Source: JBHBQE01 sp041776485
GTDB taxonomy: Bacteria > Bacillota > Clostridia > Lachnospirales > Lachnospiraceae
Assembly (NCBI GenBank): GCA_041776485.1
Contig: JBHBQE010000020.1
Coordinates: forward strand, 62,001-126,000
Reading direction: 5' to 3'
DNA length: 64,000 nucleotides
Shown: positions 27,477 to 36,322 of the stretch, piece by piece
How positions within the stretch are numbered: position 1 is the first letter of the stretch
Layout: each line of letters begins with the position of its first letter
Made by a program: the position numbers and the translations under genes
Notes under the pieces: generated by a model
The model's database searches: none
What the model was told of the DNA's origin: nothing
The model's input: only the letters and a program-made list of their open reading frames with translations

Positions 27477-28063
27477 TGATAATAAAAAAAGCCTCCTTAG
27501 ATAATGTCATTGGCATATCAAGTCAAATTCCCAGACATAATATACCTGAGGTTGCTTTTATCGGACGCTCCAATGTGGGAAAATCCTCTCTTATAAATAC
27601 CCTTTTGGGACGAAAGTCCTTTGCCAGAACTTCCGGCAAACCCGGCAAAACCCAAACCATAAATTTTTATAATGTTAATAACAGTATATACCTGGCTGAT
27701 TTGCCCGGATATGGCTATGCCAATGCTCCTAAATCTGAAACGAAAAAATGGGGCGATATGGTGGCAAGGTATTTTAATGAGTCTAAAATGCTAAGAGCGA
27801 TATTTCTTTTATGCGACCTAAGGCATGAGGCAACCAAGCTTGATTTAAGTATGTTTGAATGGATACATTATTTAGAGTATCAGCCGATAATAATAGCAAC
27901 TAAGGCGGATAAAATCAAGCCCTCAAAAGTTGATTCCAATATAAAGCTTTTGAAGAACTCTTTAAATACAAAGGAAGCGATTGTAGTCCCCTTTTCCTCA
28001 GTAACAGGTCAAGGGAGAGATACTATTTTGGATTTTCTCGACCAAATCATAGAAAATGAATAG
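27476..28063 (+). CDS. engB: Ribosome biogenesis GTPase EngB (YsxC/YihA)
   Basis: 195 residues. G1 GRSNVGKSSL, the TSGKPGKTQ switch region, G3 DLPGYGYA and G4 ATKADK are all present. It is an essential GTPase for large-subunit assembly. The GTG start shares one base with the clpX stop, so the two are coupled. It ends two bases before the convergent pilT stop. Confidence 0.95.
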   Translation: MIIKKASLDNVIGISSQIPRHNIPEVAFIGRSNVGKSSLINTLLGRKSFARTSGKPGKTQTINFYNVNNSIYLADLPGYGYANAPKSETKKWGDMVARYFNESKMLRAIFLLCDLRHEATKLDLSMFEWIHYLEYQPIIIATKADKIKPSKVDSNIKLLKNSLNTKEAIVVPFSSVTGQGRDTILDFLDQIIENE

Positions 28064-28065
28064 GT

Positions 28066-29112
28066 TTATTTTATTCGTTCCGGATGAGTGGCATAGGTCA
28101 TGGCAACTTCTCTTGAAATTATCCCTTGATTCAGCAAGTTTTTGATACTTTCGTCCATGGAGCACATTCCTGTCTGACCGCTACCGGAGAATATTACTCC
28201 CTCTATTTGAAATACTTTATTGTCCCTTATCATATTTCTAATAGCTGTATTTACTACCATAATTTCATAGGCAGGAGCCACTTTTCCGTCAATTGTGGGA
28301 ATTAACTGCTGACTAACTACGGCATTAAGGCAGGCAGAAAGCTGAACTGCAATCTGGTGCTGCTGATTAGCCGGGAATACATCTATAATGCGGTTTATGG
28401 TATTTGCAGCTCCGATTGTATGAAGGGTGGATAAAAGCAAATGCCCTGTTTCAGCAGCGGTCATGGCGACGGATATTGTCTCAAAGTCACGCATTTCTCC
28501 CAGCAAAATAACATCGGGACTTTGTCTTAAGGCAGCACGAAGGGCAGATACGTAGGATTTAGTATCAAGCTCCACTTCCCTTTGGCTTACTATACTTTTA
28601 TCATGGCGATGCAGGTATTCTATAGGGTCTTCCAGAGTGATTATATGGTCGTGCCTGGTTTTATTTATATGGTCAATAATACAAGCTAGAGTGGTAGATT
28701 TGCCGCTTCCTGCAGGACCCGTTACAAGAATCATTCCATTTGAATAATTTCCCAAGTCAACAATACTTTGTGGGATACCGAGTTCCACAGGATTGGGCAG
28801 TTCAAAACTGATAATACGCATAACTGCAGACAAGGACCCTCTCTGCTTAAAAGCACTAACCCTAAATCTGGAGAATCCGGGGACAGCAAAGGAAAAGTCA
28901 TCATCACCAAGTTCCTCGAGGATATTTATATCCCTTTTATTGGCAAGCTCATATATTTCCGCAAGTAATTGCTTTGTATCTGCGGGAAACAGCTTGGTGC
29001 CGCCATCAGAATGTATTATACCGTTTTTACGATAGGAAACCGGAAGTCCTGCCACTATAAATATATCGCTGGCTCCAACATCAACTGCGTGTCTTAAAAT
29101 ATCTTCAATCAT
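28066..29112 (-). CDS. pilT: PilT-family type IV pilus ATPase
   Basis: 348 residues. Walker A GPAGSGKSTT at 132-141, the Asp/His boxes around ITLEDPIEYLHRHDKS and LGEMRDFETISVAM...TGHLLLSTLHT, and the PilT-type C-terminal motif AIRNMIRDNKVFQI support a retraction ATPase rather than an assembly PilB/GspE ATPase. It is the last gene of the minus-strand pilus-like operon. No PilB-type assembly ATPase or prepilin peptidase is in this window. Confidence 0.93.
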   Translation of the reverse strand: MIEDILRHAVDVGASDIFIVAGLPVSYRKNGIIHSDGGTKLFPADTKQLLAEIYELANKRDINILEELGDDDFSFAVPGFSRFRVSAFKQRGSLSAVMRIISFELPNPVELGIPQSIVDLGNYSNGMILVTGPAGSGKSTTLACIIDHINKTRHDHIITLEDPIEYLHRHDKSIVSQREVELDTKSYVSALRAALRQSPDVILLGEMRDFETISVAMTAAETGHLLLSTLHTIGAANTINRIIDVFPANQQHQIAVQLSACLNAVVSQQLIPTIDGKVAPAYEIMVVNTAIRNMIRDNKVFQIEGVIFSGSGQTGMCSMDESIKNLLNQGIISREVAMTYATHPERIK

Positions 29113-29124
29113 AGAATACCCTTT

Positions 29125-29538
29125 CTATGGAATTAATAATTGCATGGTATCTTTTGTTTCCCAGGTCTTGGTATTTACAATTTGCCACTTAGTTATGGCA
29201 AAATATTTATTTTCTACTGGATAGGAAAGAGGCTCAAGAGTAATATCAAGCTTTTCATATTCATTTATATCATAAGATAAATTAACTTGCGAGGAAATAG
29301 TATAGGAATTATTCTTTTTTACAGATTCTGCTATGGAAAGAAGCTCTCTTTGGGCATAATTTTCAGCTTTGTAATATTCTCTGGTATTATTTGCCAGGGT
29401 CTTACTTCTTTTATACTCATTGGTGGATGTGGTAAGTGTAATGGCGGAAAAGGTAAAAAGGCACAAAACAAGGAATACCACAATAAGCAGTGATATCCCG
29501 GGGTTTATAGGCGGATTGATGGTTTTTTTGTTATTCAT
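29125..29538 (-). CDS. Pilus operon membrane protein, PilX-like
   Basis: 137 residues: a short polar N-terminus, one hydrophobic helix (ISLLIVVFLVLCLFTFSAIT, about 17-36), then a helix rich in Tyr/Lys/Glu and a small C-terminal domain. This is the shape of PilX/pseudopilin-like proteins but no glycine-cleavage motif is seen. It lies 12 bases upstream of pilT on the minus strand. Confidence 0.7.
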   Translation of the reverse strand: MNNKKTINPPINPGISLLIVVFLVLCLFTFSAITLTTSTNEYKRSKTLANNTREYYKAENYAQRELLSIAESVKKNNSYTISSQVNLSYDINEYEKLDITLEPLSYPVENKYFAITKWQIVNTKTWETKDTMQLLIP

Positions 29539-29543
29539 TGGCT

Positions 29544-29990
29544 TTAATATAATCCTTGTTCTACATATAGTTGATAAATATCCGTAGGATTTTCACCCTG
29601 CTTTGTAAAGATTATATCGCAACTAAGCAGGTTATTTGTAACCTTTGGACAAACTCTTAAGACATATGGTGCATTTTCTATATCCTCTGTTGGCTCAAAG
29701 CTTTTAGAATATCCTATAATGCAATTCCCTTTTGAAAGTTCAAAGGAATCGGAAAAATAACTATTTAAATTAGCATTTATATTATCTAAATTTGAATCGG
29801 AATGGATGACCTCAGCAGCATTTTGAACTATATTTACCGCATTGTTCAGCTCATAGGAATTTTTATGGAGTACATGTGATCTTGCAAAGGAGGACACACA
29901 AATGCTGGAGGCTATACAAAACAATAGAATTGCCAGAATTAGTTCCATTAAAAACAGGCTGGAGGAGGAAGCACGCTTATGCTTTATCAT
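29544..29990 (-). CDS. Type II pseudopilin-like protein
   Basis: 148 residues. A basic leader (MIKHKRASSSS) is followed by LFLMELILAILLFCIASS, which has the class III signal shape with a glutamate at position +5 if cleavage follows the last serine. The usual glycine at -1 is a serine. The rest (Cys/Asn-rich, mostly beta) resembles a minor pilin. It overlaps the next upstream gene by four bases. Confidence 0.75.
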   Translation of the reverse strand: MIKHKRASSSSLFLMELILAILLFCIASSICVSSFARSHVLHKNSYELNNAVNIVQNAAEVIHSDSNLDNINANLNSYFSDSFELSKGNCIIGYSKSFEPTEDIENAPYVLRVCPKVTNNLLSCDIIFTKQGENPTDIYQLYVEQGLY

Positions 29991-30529
29991 TTTGCCACCT
30001 CACCTTCAGCATAGAGGGGAAGTTCAATTATACCCTCCGTTTTATTATCATTAGTAGAATGTATGGATACCAGTCGATTTTGTTCTTTTCCATCTCTTGT
30101 GATTGAAAGGGAGATAATATTGGAGTTTAAAAATTCAGGCTCAAAGGAGTCTGCCGTGAAAAGAACAGTTCCACCATCCGGTGAAATTTGGGTGTTTTTG
30201 GCAGCAGTAAAATATTCTCTCAGGGATCCGTTATAGGCATAGATATAAGTAATATATATTTCACCATCTATTTCCTGAGCGATTTCCAGTGTATCCAAAT
30301 CCCCAATATGCCCAATGGATATATTTCCACTGCAGTCTTGGGATTTAATTTTTCTGGTTAAATAGGACATAGAAGTGCTTTCGTCATATTGAATATTGGA
30401 CTCCTGTACTATGTGCCGGTAAGTGCTGGCTGCATACAATATGATAAAAAGTGCACTTAATGTAAACACTAAGAATAACACAACAGGAAACAATATCTCC
30501 ATTCTTCCCTTACTTGCTTTTATATTCAC
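29987..30529 (-). CDS. Pilus operon membrane protein (DUF4860-like)
   Basis: 180 residues. One N-terminal membrane helix (about 11-34) and an extracellular domain with SMSYLTRKIKSQD and SLREYF segments; the layout resembles DUF4860 proteins found in clostridial pilus-like operons, an assignment from memory of the family. It overlaps genes on both sides by four bases. Confidence 0.7.
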   Translation of the reverse strand: MNIKASKGRMEILFPVVLFLVFTLSALFIILYAASTYRHIVQESNIQYDESTSMSYLTRKIKSQDCSGNISIGHIGDLDTLEIAQEIDGEIYITYIYAYNGSLREYFTAAKNTQISPDGGTVLFTADSFEPEFLNSNIISLSITRDGKEQNRLVSIHSTNDNKTEGIIELPLYAEGEVAK

Positions 30530-30864
30530 TGTTTTGACCTTTCTACAACAGTAATTTCCGGCATAATATTTTCTCCTCTAACAGTATAGTCCACAAAGAA
30601 ACTGTTTTTGTCATAGGCAAGCTGGTACAGGTTTTCAATTTCTTCCAGAGAGGAAGGATAACTTCCGTAAACAGAGTAGTGGTAAATCACATTTTTCTGT
30701 AGAGCATTTTGCAGGCTTTCTCGTTGTCTTTCAATACTTCCGGAGGATAATGTTCCGGTGGCATAAAGGAAAAACAGAAATATTCCTACAAAAAAGAATA
30801 TGGAAAATCCGATTTTTTTTCTGGAGAATTGTACACTTTTCGCGCCAAAGGAAAATCTGTTCAT
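30526..30864 (-). CDS. Small pilus operon membrane protein
   Basis: 112 residues: a basic N-terminus, one membrane helix (IGFSIFFFVGIFLFFLYATG, about 18-37) and a short extracellular part containing YGSYPSSLEEIENLYQ, a feature common in type II pseudopilins. I do not recognise a family. It is coupled to the downstream gene by a four-base overlap. Confidence 0.7.
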   Translation of the reverse strand: MNRFSFGAKSVQFSRKKIGFSIFFFVGIFLFFLYATGTLSSGSIERQRESLQNALQKNVIYHYSVYGSYPSSLEEIENLYQLAYDKNSFFVDYTVRGENIMPEITVVERSKQ

Positions 30865-30872
30865 ATTTATAC

Positions 30873-31931
30873 CTATATACTTGACATAATTCCAAGCAGC
30901 GGAAACATAACGGAAATAAGTATAATTCCCACCACAATTGACAGTACAATTATAAGTGCAGGCTCCACGACGGAAAGAGTATTGTTAATTCTTGTATCAA
31001 TTTCTTCCTGATATAAATCTGCTATTTGGCTCATTACAATATCCAAGGCTCCTGCCTTACTTCCAACATTTGCCATTCTGGCATATATACCTGAAAATAT
31101 ACCTGATTTATGCAAAGACTCAGAAAGGTCTAGACCATTTTCCATTTTAACCTTACAATCAGACAGTCTTTTTGCAAATTCAGGATCTTCATTAAGGGAA
31201 CTTACCAAATCAAAGCTTCTATCTGGTGCCAGTCCGCTTTTAAGGGTAAGCGCCATACCGTCAGCAAATCTGCCTGCTGATATACTTAAGGATAAATCTC
31301 TGGCACCCTTAAACAAACGAATTATCCTTACGCCAAGTCCGGTTTTTAAGCATACTAAAACAAAGATAATAACAAGCGCCAGAATAATCACAAATATCAG
31401 GGAATAGCTGCTAATGGTTTCACCAATGGTTACAAGCCCTGCGGCAAAGCCCGTCATCTCAGTTCCCAGCTGCTTAAATACCTGAGAAAATATCGGCATG
31501 ACCCTTACTAAAAGTACTATGATAACGGCAAGTATCATCCCGGACATAATAAGCGGATAGGAAACTGCGTGGGATACAGAGGTTCTAATACTTTCTTCTC
31601 TTTCATAGTGCTTTGAAAGAGCCACCATTACCTCATCCAGATTTCCTGTTTCTTCACCAATTTGAACCATATGTATCATATAATTAGGGAATACACCGGA
31701 ATTTTTAAGGGCTATATGCAATAATCCATATGATTCCATTCCGTGGAGCAGACTGGATAGGATTTCCGAATCTTTTTTATCTGCGTTATCCTCAAGCATC
31801 ATGGAAATCCCCTCCAGGGTTGAAATACCTGAATGTAAAACCAGTGCCATTTGGGAACAAAAATATGAAAGCTCTGTATTTGAAAGCTTCTTTTGGTTCA
31901 AAGATATATTTTTGCTTTCCTCAATATCCAT
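30873..31931 (-). CDS. Type II secretion/type IV pilus inner-membrane protein GspF/PilC
   Basis: 352 residues with two T2SSF repeats: the first with LVLHSGISTLEGISMM, the second with MALTLKSGLAPDRSFDLV, each followed by membrane helices (about 120-200 and 325-350). It is the platform protein of a pilus-like machine and normally contacts the PilB/PilT ATPases. The start follows GGAAGGAAC. Confidence 0.92.
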   Translation of the reverse strand: MDIEESKNISLNQKKLSNTELSYFCSQMALVLHSGISTLEGISMMLEDNADKKDSEILSSLLHGMESYGLLHIALKNSGVFPNYMIHMVQIGEETGNLDEVMVALSKHYEREESIRTSVSHAVSYPLIMSGMILAVIIVLLVRVMPIFSQVFKQLGTEMTGFAAGLVTIGETISSYSLIFVIILALVIIFVLVCLKTGLGVRIIRLFKGARDLSLSISAGRFADGMALTLKSGLAPDRSFDLVSSLNEDPEFAKRLSDCKVKMENGLDLSESLHKSGIFSGIYARMANVGSKAGALDIVMSQIADLYQEEIDTRINNTLSVVEPALIIVLSIVVGIILISVMFPLLGIMSSI

Positions 31932-31954
31932 AGTAGTTCCTTCCTTTACCTTAG

Positions 31955-32902
31955 TTAATAGGTATACTTTGCTGTATAGTTGCTGCCGTTGCCGATATAT
32001 TTTTCCACAGCTGCCGGATCATTGCTGGCAGCCAGTGTTGGATCCATAAGTACCCAGCTTTTGCCGTCAAATTCTATTATATTTTCTATCCAGCCTGTTT
32101 CAGCAGAATAAACAGATATCCAGGCATGATATGCTTCACCGGAATATCCGACAACCAATTTTGTGGGAATACCCTGACTTCTGAGCATGCTGCTCATAAG
32201 GGAAGCATAGTCGAAGCATATTCCCTTTTTACTTGACAGGGTTGTATCAGGGTCAGGGATATAGTTTACAGGTGCATTTGACGCAAAGGCTGTATCATAG
32301 GAAATATTTGTAATAACAAAATCATATACATTGGACACATAATTAAGGTCGGAGCTGGATTTGTTGGATATTTCTATACCCTTAGATACCGCTTTGGAAT
32401 TCTCGTTATAGTCAACATATTGATTAGGGTATAAAAATGCGTCAAATTCATTATCCAAGGTTACATCTATTTTCTGTGAAAGAATAATTGAGTACATATC
32501 ACCGGAAATATTTTCAAGCACATCTATATTGTAAGCTCCGCCGCCGCCTGTTAGAGGAAAGGCACGGAAACTGCCTATGTTTAAAGGATATGGATAAACT
32601 TCACCATTGGGGTTTGTTATTTGAATCTGTACTTTACCGGAATTTCCTGTATAGTCAATCATTACATAGCCCTTATTGGTGTTAGAGGCGTCAATAGTAC
32701 AGGATTCGCCGGAGTATACAGTTTCACCGGGGGCTTCTGTAACCAGCGGGGTGGTTAAGGTGGTTCTCTGTCCGCCCTCTGTACCCTCGGAAGATCCCTT
32801 TGATTTGGAACAGCCGGAGAATATCAAAATAATTGACAGTCCCAAACATATATATTTAAAAAATTTATTATATTTTATTTTAGTTAGGTTTTCTATTTTC
32901 AT
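31955..32902 (-). CDS. Transglutaminase-like lipoprotein
   Basis: 315 residues. A signal with the lipobox I-F-S-G-C (Cys about 30) leads to a Ser/Thr-rich linker, a beta-rich middle and a transglutaminase-like core. The core has the putative triad Cys (KGICFDYASLMSSMLR), His (GEAYHAWISV) and Asp (WVLMDPTLA). Such domains are cysteine peptidases or cross-linkers at the cell surface. The gene overlaps the sigma-like gene upstream by four bases and lies 23 bases before gspF, so it belongs to the same operon. Confidence 0.88.
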   Translation of the reverse strand: MKIENLTKIKYNKFFKYICLGLSIILIFSGCSKSKGSSEGTEGGQRTTLTTPLVTEAPGETVYSGESCTIDASNTNKGYVMIDYTGNSGKVQIQITNPNGEVYPYPLNIGSFRAFPLTGGGGAYNIDVLENISGDMYSIILSQKIDVTLDNEFDAFLYPNQYVDYNENSKAVSKGIEISNKSSSDLNYVSNVYDFVITNISYDTAFASNAPVNYIPDPDTTLSSKKGICFDYASLMSSMLRSQGIPTKLVVGYSGEAYHAWISVYSAETGWIENIIEFDGKSWVLMDPTLAASNDPAAVEKYIGNGSNYTAKYTY

Positions 32903-33900
32903 TTACTAAAGGTATAAGCCATTTTATTATTTGCCCTGTCATAAATAACCAGGGAACTGTCATTTTCATAGAAGTCAAAAAGCATATAGCCTGTGGTACT
33001 GTCATGTTCAAGAGGCATGTGTACGGAACTGTCCGAATGTCGGATAATTGCACACTTGTTATAGTTAATGCCCGAATCAGCATCGTGAACATAAACCTTA
33101 AGCTGCCCGCCTTCCACACTGTAGTCAGATACAAGGGGTTTTATTTTATCTATGTTAGTTACATTAACTGCTATGCTGACTTTTTTGCCGTTGACAGCAG
33201 TAGCAGTAACTACCATGGGACCATTTTCCATGGCAGTAGCCTCATATATTTTATCACCTTCTATCATAACTGTCACATCTTTTCCGTTAATTTTTGCAAT
33301 TACAGTTCTCATTGGTATAAGACAATCCACATCAATTATATAGTGGCTTTGGTTAGATGTGCTTCTTTCATCGGCAGCAGTAACGGTCATAAGAGGTTTT
33401 ACTCCAAAAAACGGAAATATAAGAAGCATGGAAAGGGACATTAATATTAAGAATTTTTGCAAGTAGGATTTGGAGCTTCTGTATTTATGATAGGCAAGTA
33501 ATGATTCTATAGGTACGCTATGAGATTCACTCCCAACCTGCATAAATATAGAGTCAAGCAATTGCTCTGCAGTTTCTAATGTCATGGTAGAATTTTGTTT
33601 ATCCTTAAATAAAATACTTTTTAAAGTTTTCTTTCTGACATATCCGACTTTTTTGTGTAAAAACTCCGAAGCCTTATCTCTGAAAATTGTATCCAACCAA
33701 TAAGGCAGCAGTTTAGCTTTTTTAAGGGTAGATATTTTTTCGTAAGCGGTAACATAGGTTTCAAATAAAATATCCTGAACATTATATTCGCGACGAGTGT
33801 AGTATTTGCATTCATCGTATAATTTTTCATAGGTTATGGCGAATATAATGGCAAAGGAATTAGGATCCCTGTTTTTAGCGTCTTCTAAAAGGGAGGACAT
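32899..33900 (-). CDS. Membrane protein with sigma-70 region 2-like N-domain
   Basis: 333 residues from the ATG at 33900, which has GGAGAGG seven bases upstream; an ATG at 33924 is also possible. Residues ~1-105 resemble ECF sigma region 2 (SFAIIFAITYEKLYDECKYY, then DILFETYVTAYEKI and YWLDTIFRDKASEFL). No region 4 DNA-binding helix-turn-helix follows. Instead there is one membrane helix (about 150-170) and an extracytoplasmic part with Ig-like or Big-like segments (about 185-333). I infer a membrane-bound signalling or decoy protein rather than a working sigma factor. Confidence 0.75.
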   Translation of the reverse strand: MSSLLEDAKNRDPNSFAIIFAITYEKLYDECKYYTRREYNVQDILFETYVTAYEKISTLKKAKLLPYWLDTIFRDKASEFLHKKVGYVRKKTLKSILFKDKQNSTMTLETAEQLLDSIFMQVGSESHSVPIESLLAYHKYRSSKSYLQKFLILMSLSMLLIFPFFGVKPLMTVTAADERSTSNQSHYIIDVDCLIPMRTVIAKINGKDVTVMIEGDKIYEATAMENGPMVVTATAVNGKKVSIAVNVTNIDKIKPLVSDYSVEGGQLKVYVHDADSGINYNKCAIIRHSDSSVHMPLEHDSTTGYMLFDFYENDSSLVIYDRANNKMAYTFSK

Positions 33901-33926
33901 ATATTGTCCTCTCCACATATCCATAT

Positions 33927-35006
33927 TTAGATGACCTCCCGATATTCTTTGTAATCTTTATCCTCACAGAAGTCCTGACTAAGCTCCTCAGGAGTATATC
34001 TGTAATCATCCTCTTCAGAGGTTAACTTTGTCTGTATGTGTTTCTTAACCGTTGCTTCTGTAGACTTTTCAGATCTTGCTTTCTTAATGCTTTCAATATC
34101 AAACATATTTACAGATGAATCGCTTCCCTTAATAATAAGGTCATTAGCTTCAATACCTTTTTTATCCTCAGCTTCAATATCAGTAGAGGTATTTACTGAG
34201 GTGAATTCAATTTTTGCAAGGGATTGATCCATATATGGCTTTTGGATAACTTCAGCGTTTTCATAAGGAAGCTGTTGTTTAATCATTTCCTGCATTGCTA
34301 AACCAGCATTTTTGGGGCAGATTTCAGCAGCCTGTGCCCTTTTATTTGCCAATGAAATAAGTTCATTTATTGTTTTAATTTCATCGCCTTCATCAAAGGC
34401 GATGCCATATTTAAAATACATGGGATATACATTTTCCTTTTGGTTGTATTCTGATACCTTTTTATTGATTCTGCGGATATAGTTATCAATTTTTTCTTTT
34501 ATGGTTTCTTCAAATATGGCAAGAAACACATTTCCGCCGTTACGGCCTACAAAACACATATTGACGGAAGCGAGTTTTAATATGACGGAAAAAGCCCTTA
34601 TCTGGTTATTCCCCTCAACCCTTGAAATGCTGTTTACATCCTTAAGACTGGTGAGAAGCAACATCATACAGCCAAGATGTGCAGGAAGGGGATTATCAAG
34701 ATATTTTTCGATTACCTCATCAATACCCTGGCGATTGGCAATTTTAGCAAGGTTATCAGAATGTACGGCATAGTCCAGTGCATTGAATTTGGATTTTTGC
34801 TTTGTGTAAAGGGAAAAGTCTACAAAGATGAACATAAAAGAAACGAATAGTATGAACCAAAGCAAAGAGCATAGTAACCTCAATTCCATGCTTTCTGTAA
34901 CCTGATGATATACATTTGTACGCAAAATTATAAGATAGAAGCATATAATTGACAGGGCAATTAATATAAAAAGCTCTATGGTTTTAATAATCTCTATTTT
35001 TCTCAT
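33927..35006 (-). CDS. Membrane protein with degenerate GGDEF domain
   Basis: 359 residues. Two N-terminal membrane helices (about 8-30 and 43-65), then a diguanylate-cyclase-like domain (about 75-230) in which the signature reads GGNVF, so catalytic residues are lost. The C-terminal ~110 residues are polar and probably disordered. Likely a c-di-GMP- or partner-binding scaffold. The 5' end overlaps the histidine kinase gene by 23 bases; the sigma-like gene starts just downstream. Confidence 0.8.
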   Translation of the reverse strand: MRKIEIIKTIELFILIALSIICFYLIILRTNVYHQVTESMELRLLCSLLWFILFVSFMFIFVDFSLYTKQKSKFNALDYAVHSDNLAKIANRQGIDEVIEKYLDNPLPAHLGCMMLLLTSLKDVNSISRVEGNNQIRAFSVILKLASVNMCFVGRNGGNVFLAIFEETIKEKIDNYIRRINKKVSEYNQKENVYPMYFKYGIAFDEGDEIKTINELISLANKRAQAAEICPKNAGLAMQEMIKQQLPYENAEVIQKPYMDQSLAKIEFTSVNTSTDIEAEDKKGIEANDLIIKGSDSSVNMFDIESIKKARSEKSTEATVKKHIQTKLTSEEDDYRYTPEELSQDFCEDKDYKEYREVI

Positions 35007-36321
35007 GTTCCTTTTTTATGCCAGCCAAGTCTATCATTATATCCACAAAGAATTCCTCTTCATTGTGATGTATATCTATGGTACCGCTATACAATTTAAC
35101 TGTTTCTGTTATAGAGCGAATTCCAACACCCATACCGCTGTGCTTAGTAGAGCGGAATTGATTTTTGGATATTTTAAGTTCACCGTTGTAAGTATTTGAG
35201 GAAACAATCATCAGATTGTCTCCCTTCTTAATCATGGAAAAGGAAAAGGAGCGCTCCCGTTCGGGTAATAATATGCTTGCGTCTATTGCATTTTCCATTA
35301 AATTACCGATTAGAGAGCAAATCTCATGATCCTTTATAGGTATTATTTCGGGTAAATCAATCTGAAGCTTTATAGGAACATTCAAGGATTTTGCTCTGTA
35401 TGAATAATAATTTAATACCGAATTAATAGGTGTGTGTGCACAATAATTAAAAACACCTGAGGGTAGTAAAAGTCTATCAATATCGTCCAGGTATGTAAGT
35501 ATCTTATTAGAGCCGTCCTCCTTTGCAAGAGATTTCAGCATACTGACGGTGTGTTTAATATCGTGTCTAAGCTTATTTAGGTTGTTAATATCCTTTGTGA
35601 TGGTATCATACTGAGATTTTTGGAATTCCAAAATTCTCTTTTCCTCTTGAAGTACGGAGCTGTCGATATATAGGTTAGCCATGGTATAAAAGGCGCCTGT
35701 AAGGAGAAAATACAGAAAAAAGCTGCCTACTGCTATCGAAAAAAAAGCTGTAAGCTCATAGTAGGTAGAAATCATAGAGGAGTTGTAGGAGGCTAAAATT
35801 ATATTCTGATACATAAACATCAGAGGAATTGGCATGGAAGCGAACCAAAATCCATCAGGTACATTTGTATCTAAAAAGATTTTATTGCTTTTCTTTCTTA
35901 GAGCTATCAGGAAGAATAATGTGATTATAAATGAATGGGATATTCTTAACAGCAGCGTTCGGGGATCATGGGAGGAAAATCCGTTCCAGAGGGCATAGGC
36001 TTGAGCAATGCTGAAGGAATATGAAATAAGTCCCAAAGCCCAAACAAAGAAGACAAAGATTTTCAATGTATCTATAGCGGTAAAAAACAGAAAAATTCCA
36101 AAGATTGCCAGAAGGACAAATATTACCAGCATGAAGCTTTTCCCAAGAAAAAGTCCCGATAGCTTGGGAAGTGCCAGTATTAATAATATAAAAAAAATAA
36201 TATTGACGGCAAGTGCTGCAATAAGGGGCTTTTTAAGGCAGTCCCTAAGGGGCACATAGAGTAATATTACCAAAGGAATAAGGATAATTGCGCTTAATGT
36301 CAGATAAATAGGTTCCGCCAT
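34984..36321 (-). CDS. AgrC-like sensor histidine kinase (GHKL type)
   Basis: 445 residues. Six or seven membrane helices (about 1-215), a coiled coil, then the phospho-acceptor region LNKLRHDIKHTVSML and a GHKL ATPase domain with the N-box IGNLMENAIDAS and the G-box HSGMGVGIRSI. It pairs with the LytTR regulator whose stop lies two bases upstream of its start. AgrC-like kinases often sense peptides, but no AgrB/AgrD-like gene is nearby. Confidence 0.92.
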   Translation of the reverse strand: MAEPIYLTLSAIILIPLVILLYVPLRDCLKKPLIAALAVNIIFFILLILALPKLSGLFLGKSFMLVIFVLLAIFGIFLFFTAIDTLKIFVFFVWALGLISYSFSIAQAYALWNGFSSHDPRTLLLRISHSFIITLFFLIALRKKSNKIFLDTNVPDGFWFASMPIPLMFMYQNIILASYNSSMISTYYELTAFFSIAVGSFFLYFLLTGAFYTMANLYIDSSVLQEEKRILEFQKSQYDTITKDINNLNKLRHDIKHTVSMLKSLAKEDGSNKILTYLDDIDRLLLPSGVFNYCAHTPINSVLNYYSYRAKSLNVPIKLQIDLPEIIPIKDHEICSLIGNLMENAIDASILLPERERSFSFSMIKKGDNLMIVSSNTYNGELKISKNQFRSTKHSGMGVGIRSITETVKLYSGTIDIHHNEEEFFVDIMIDLAGIKKEHEKNRDY

Positions 36322-36322
36322 T

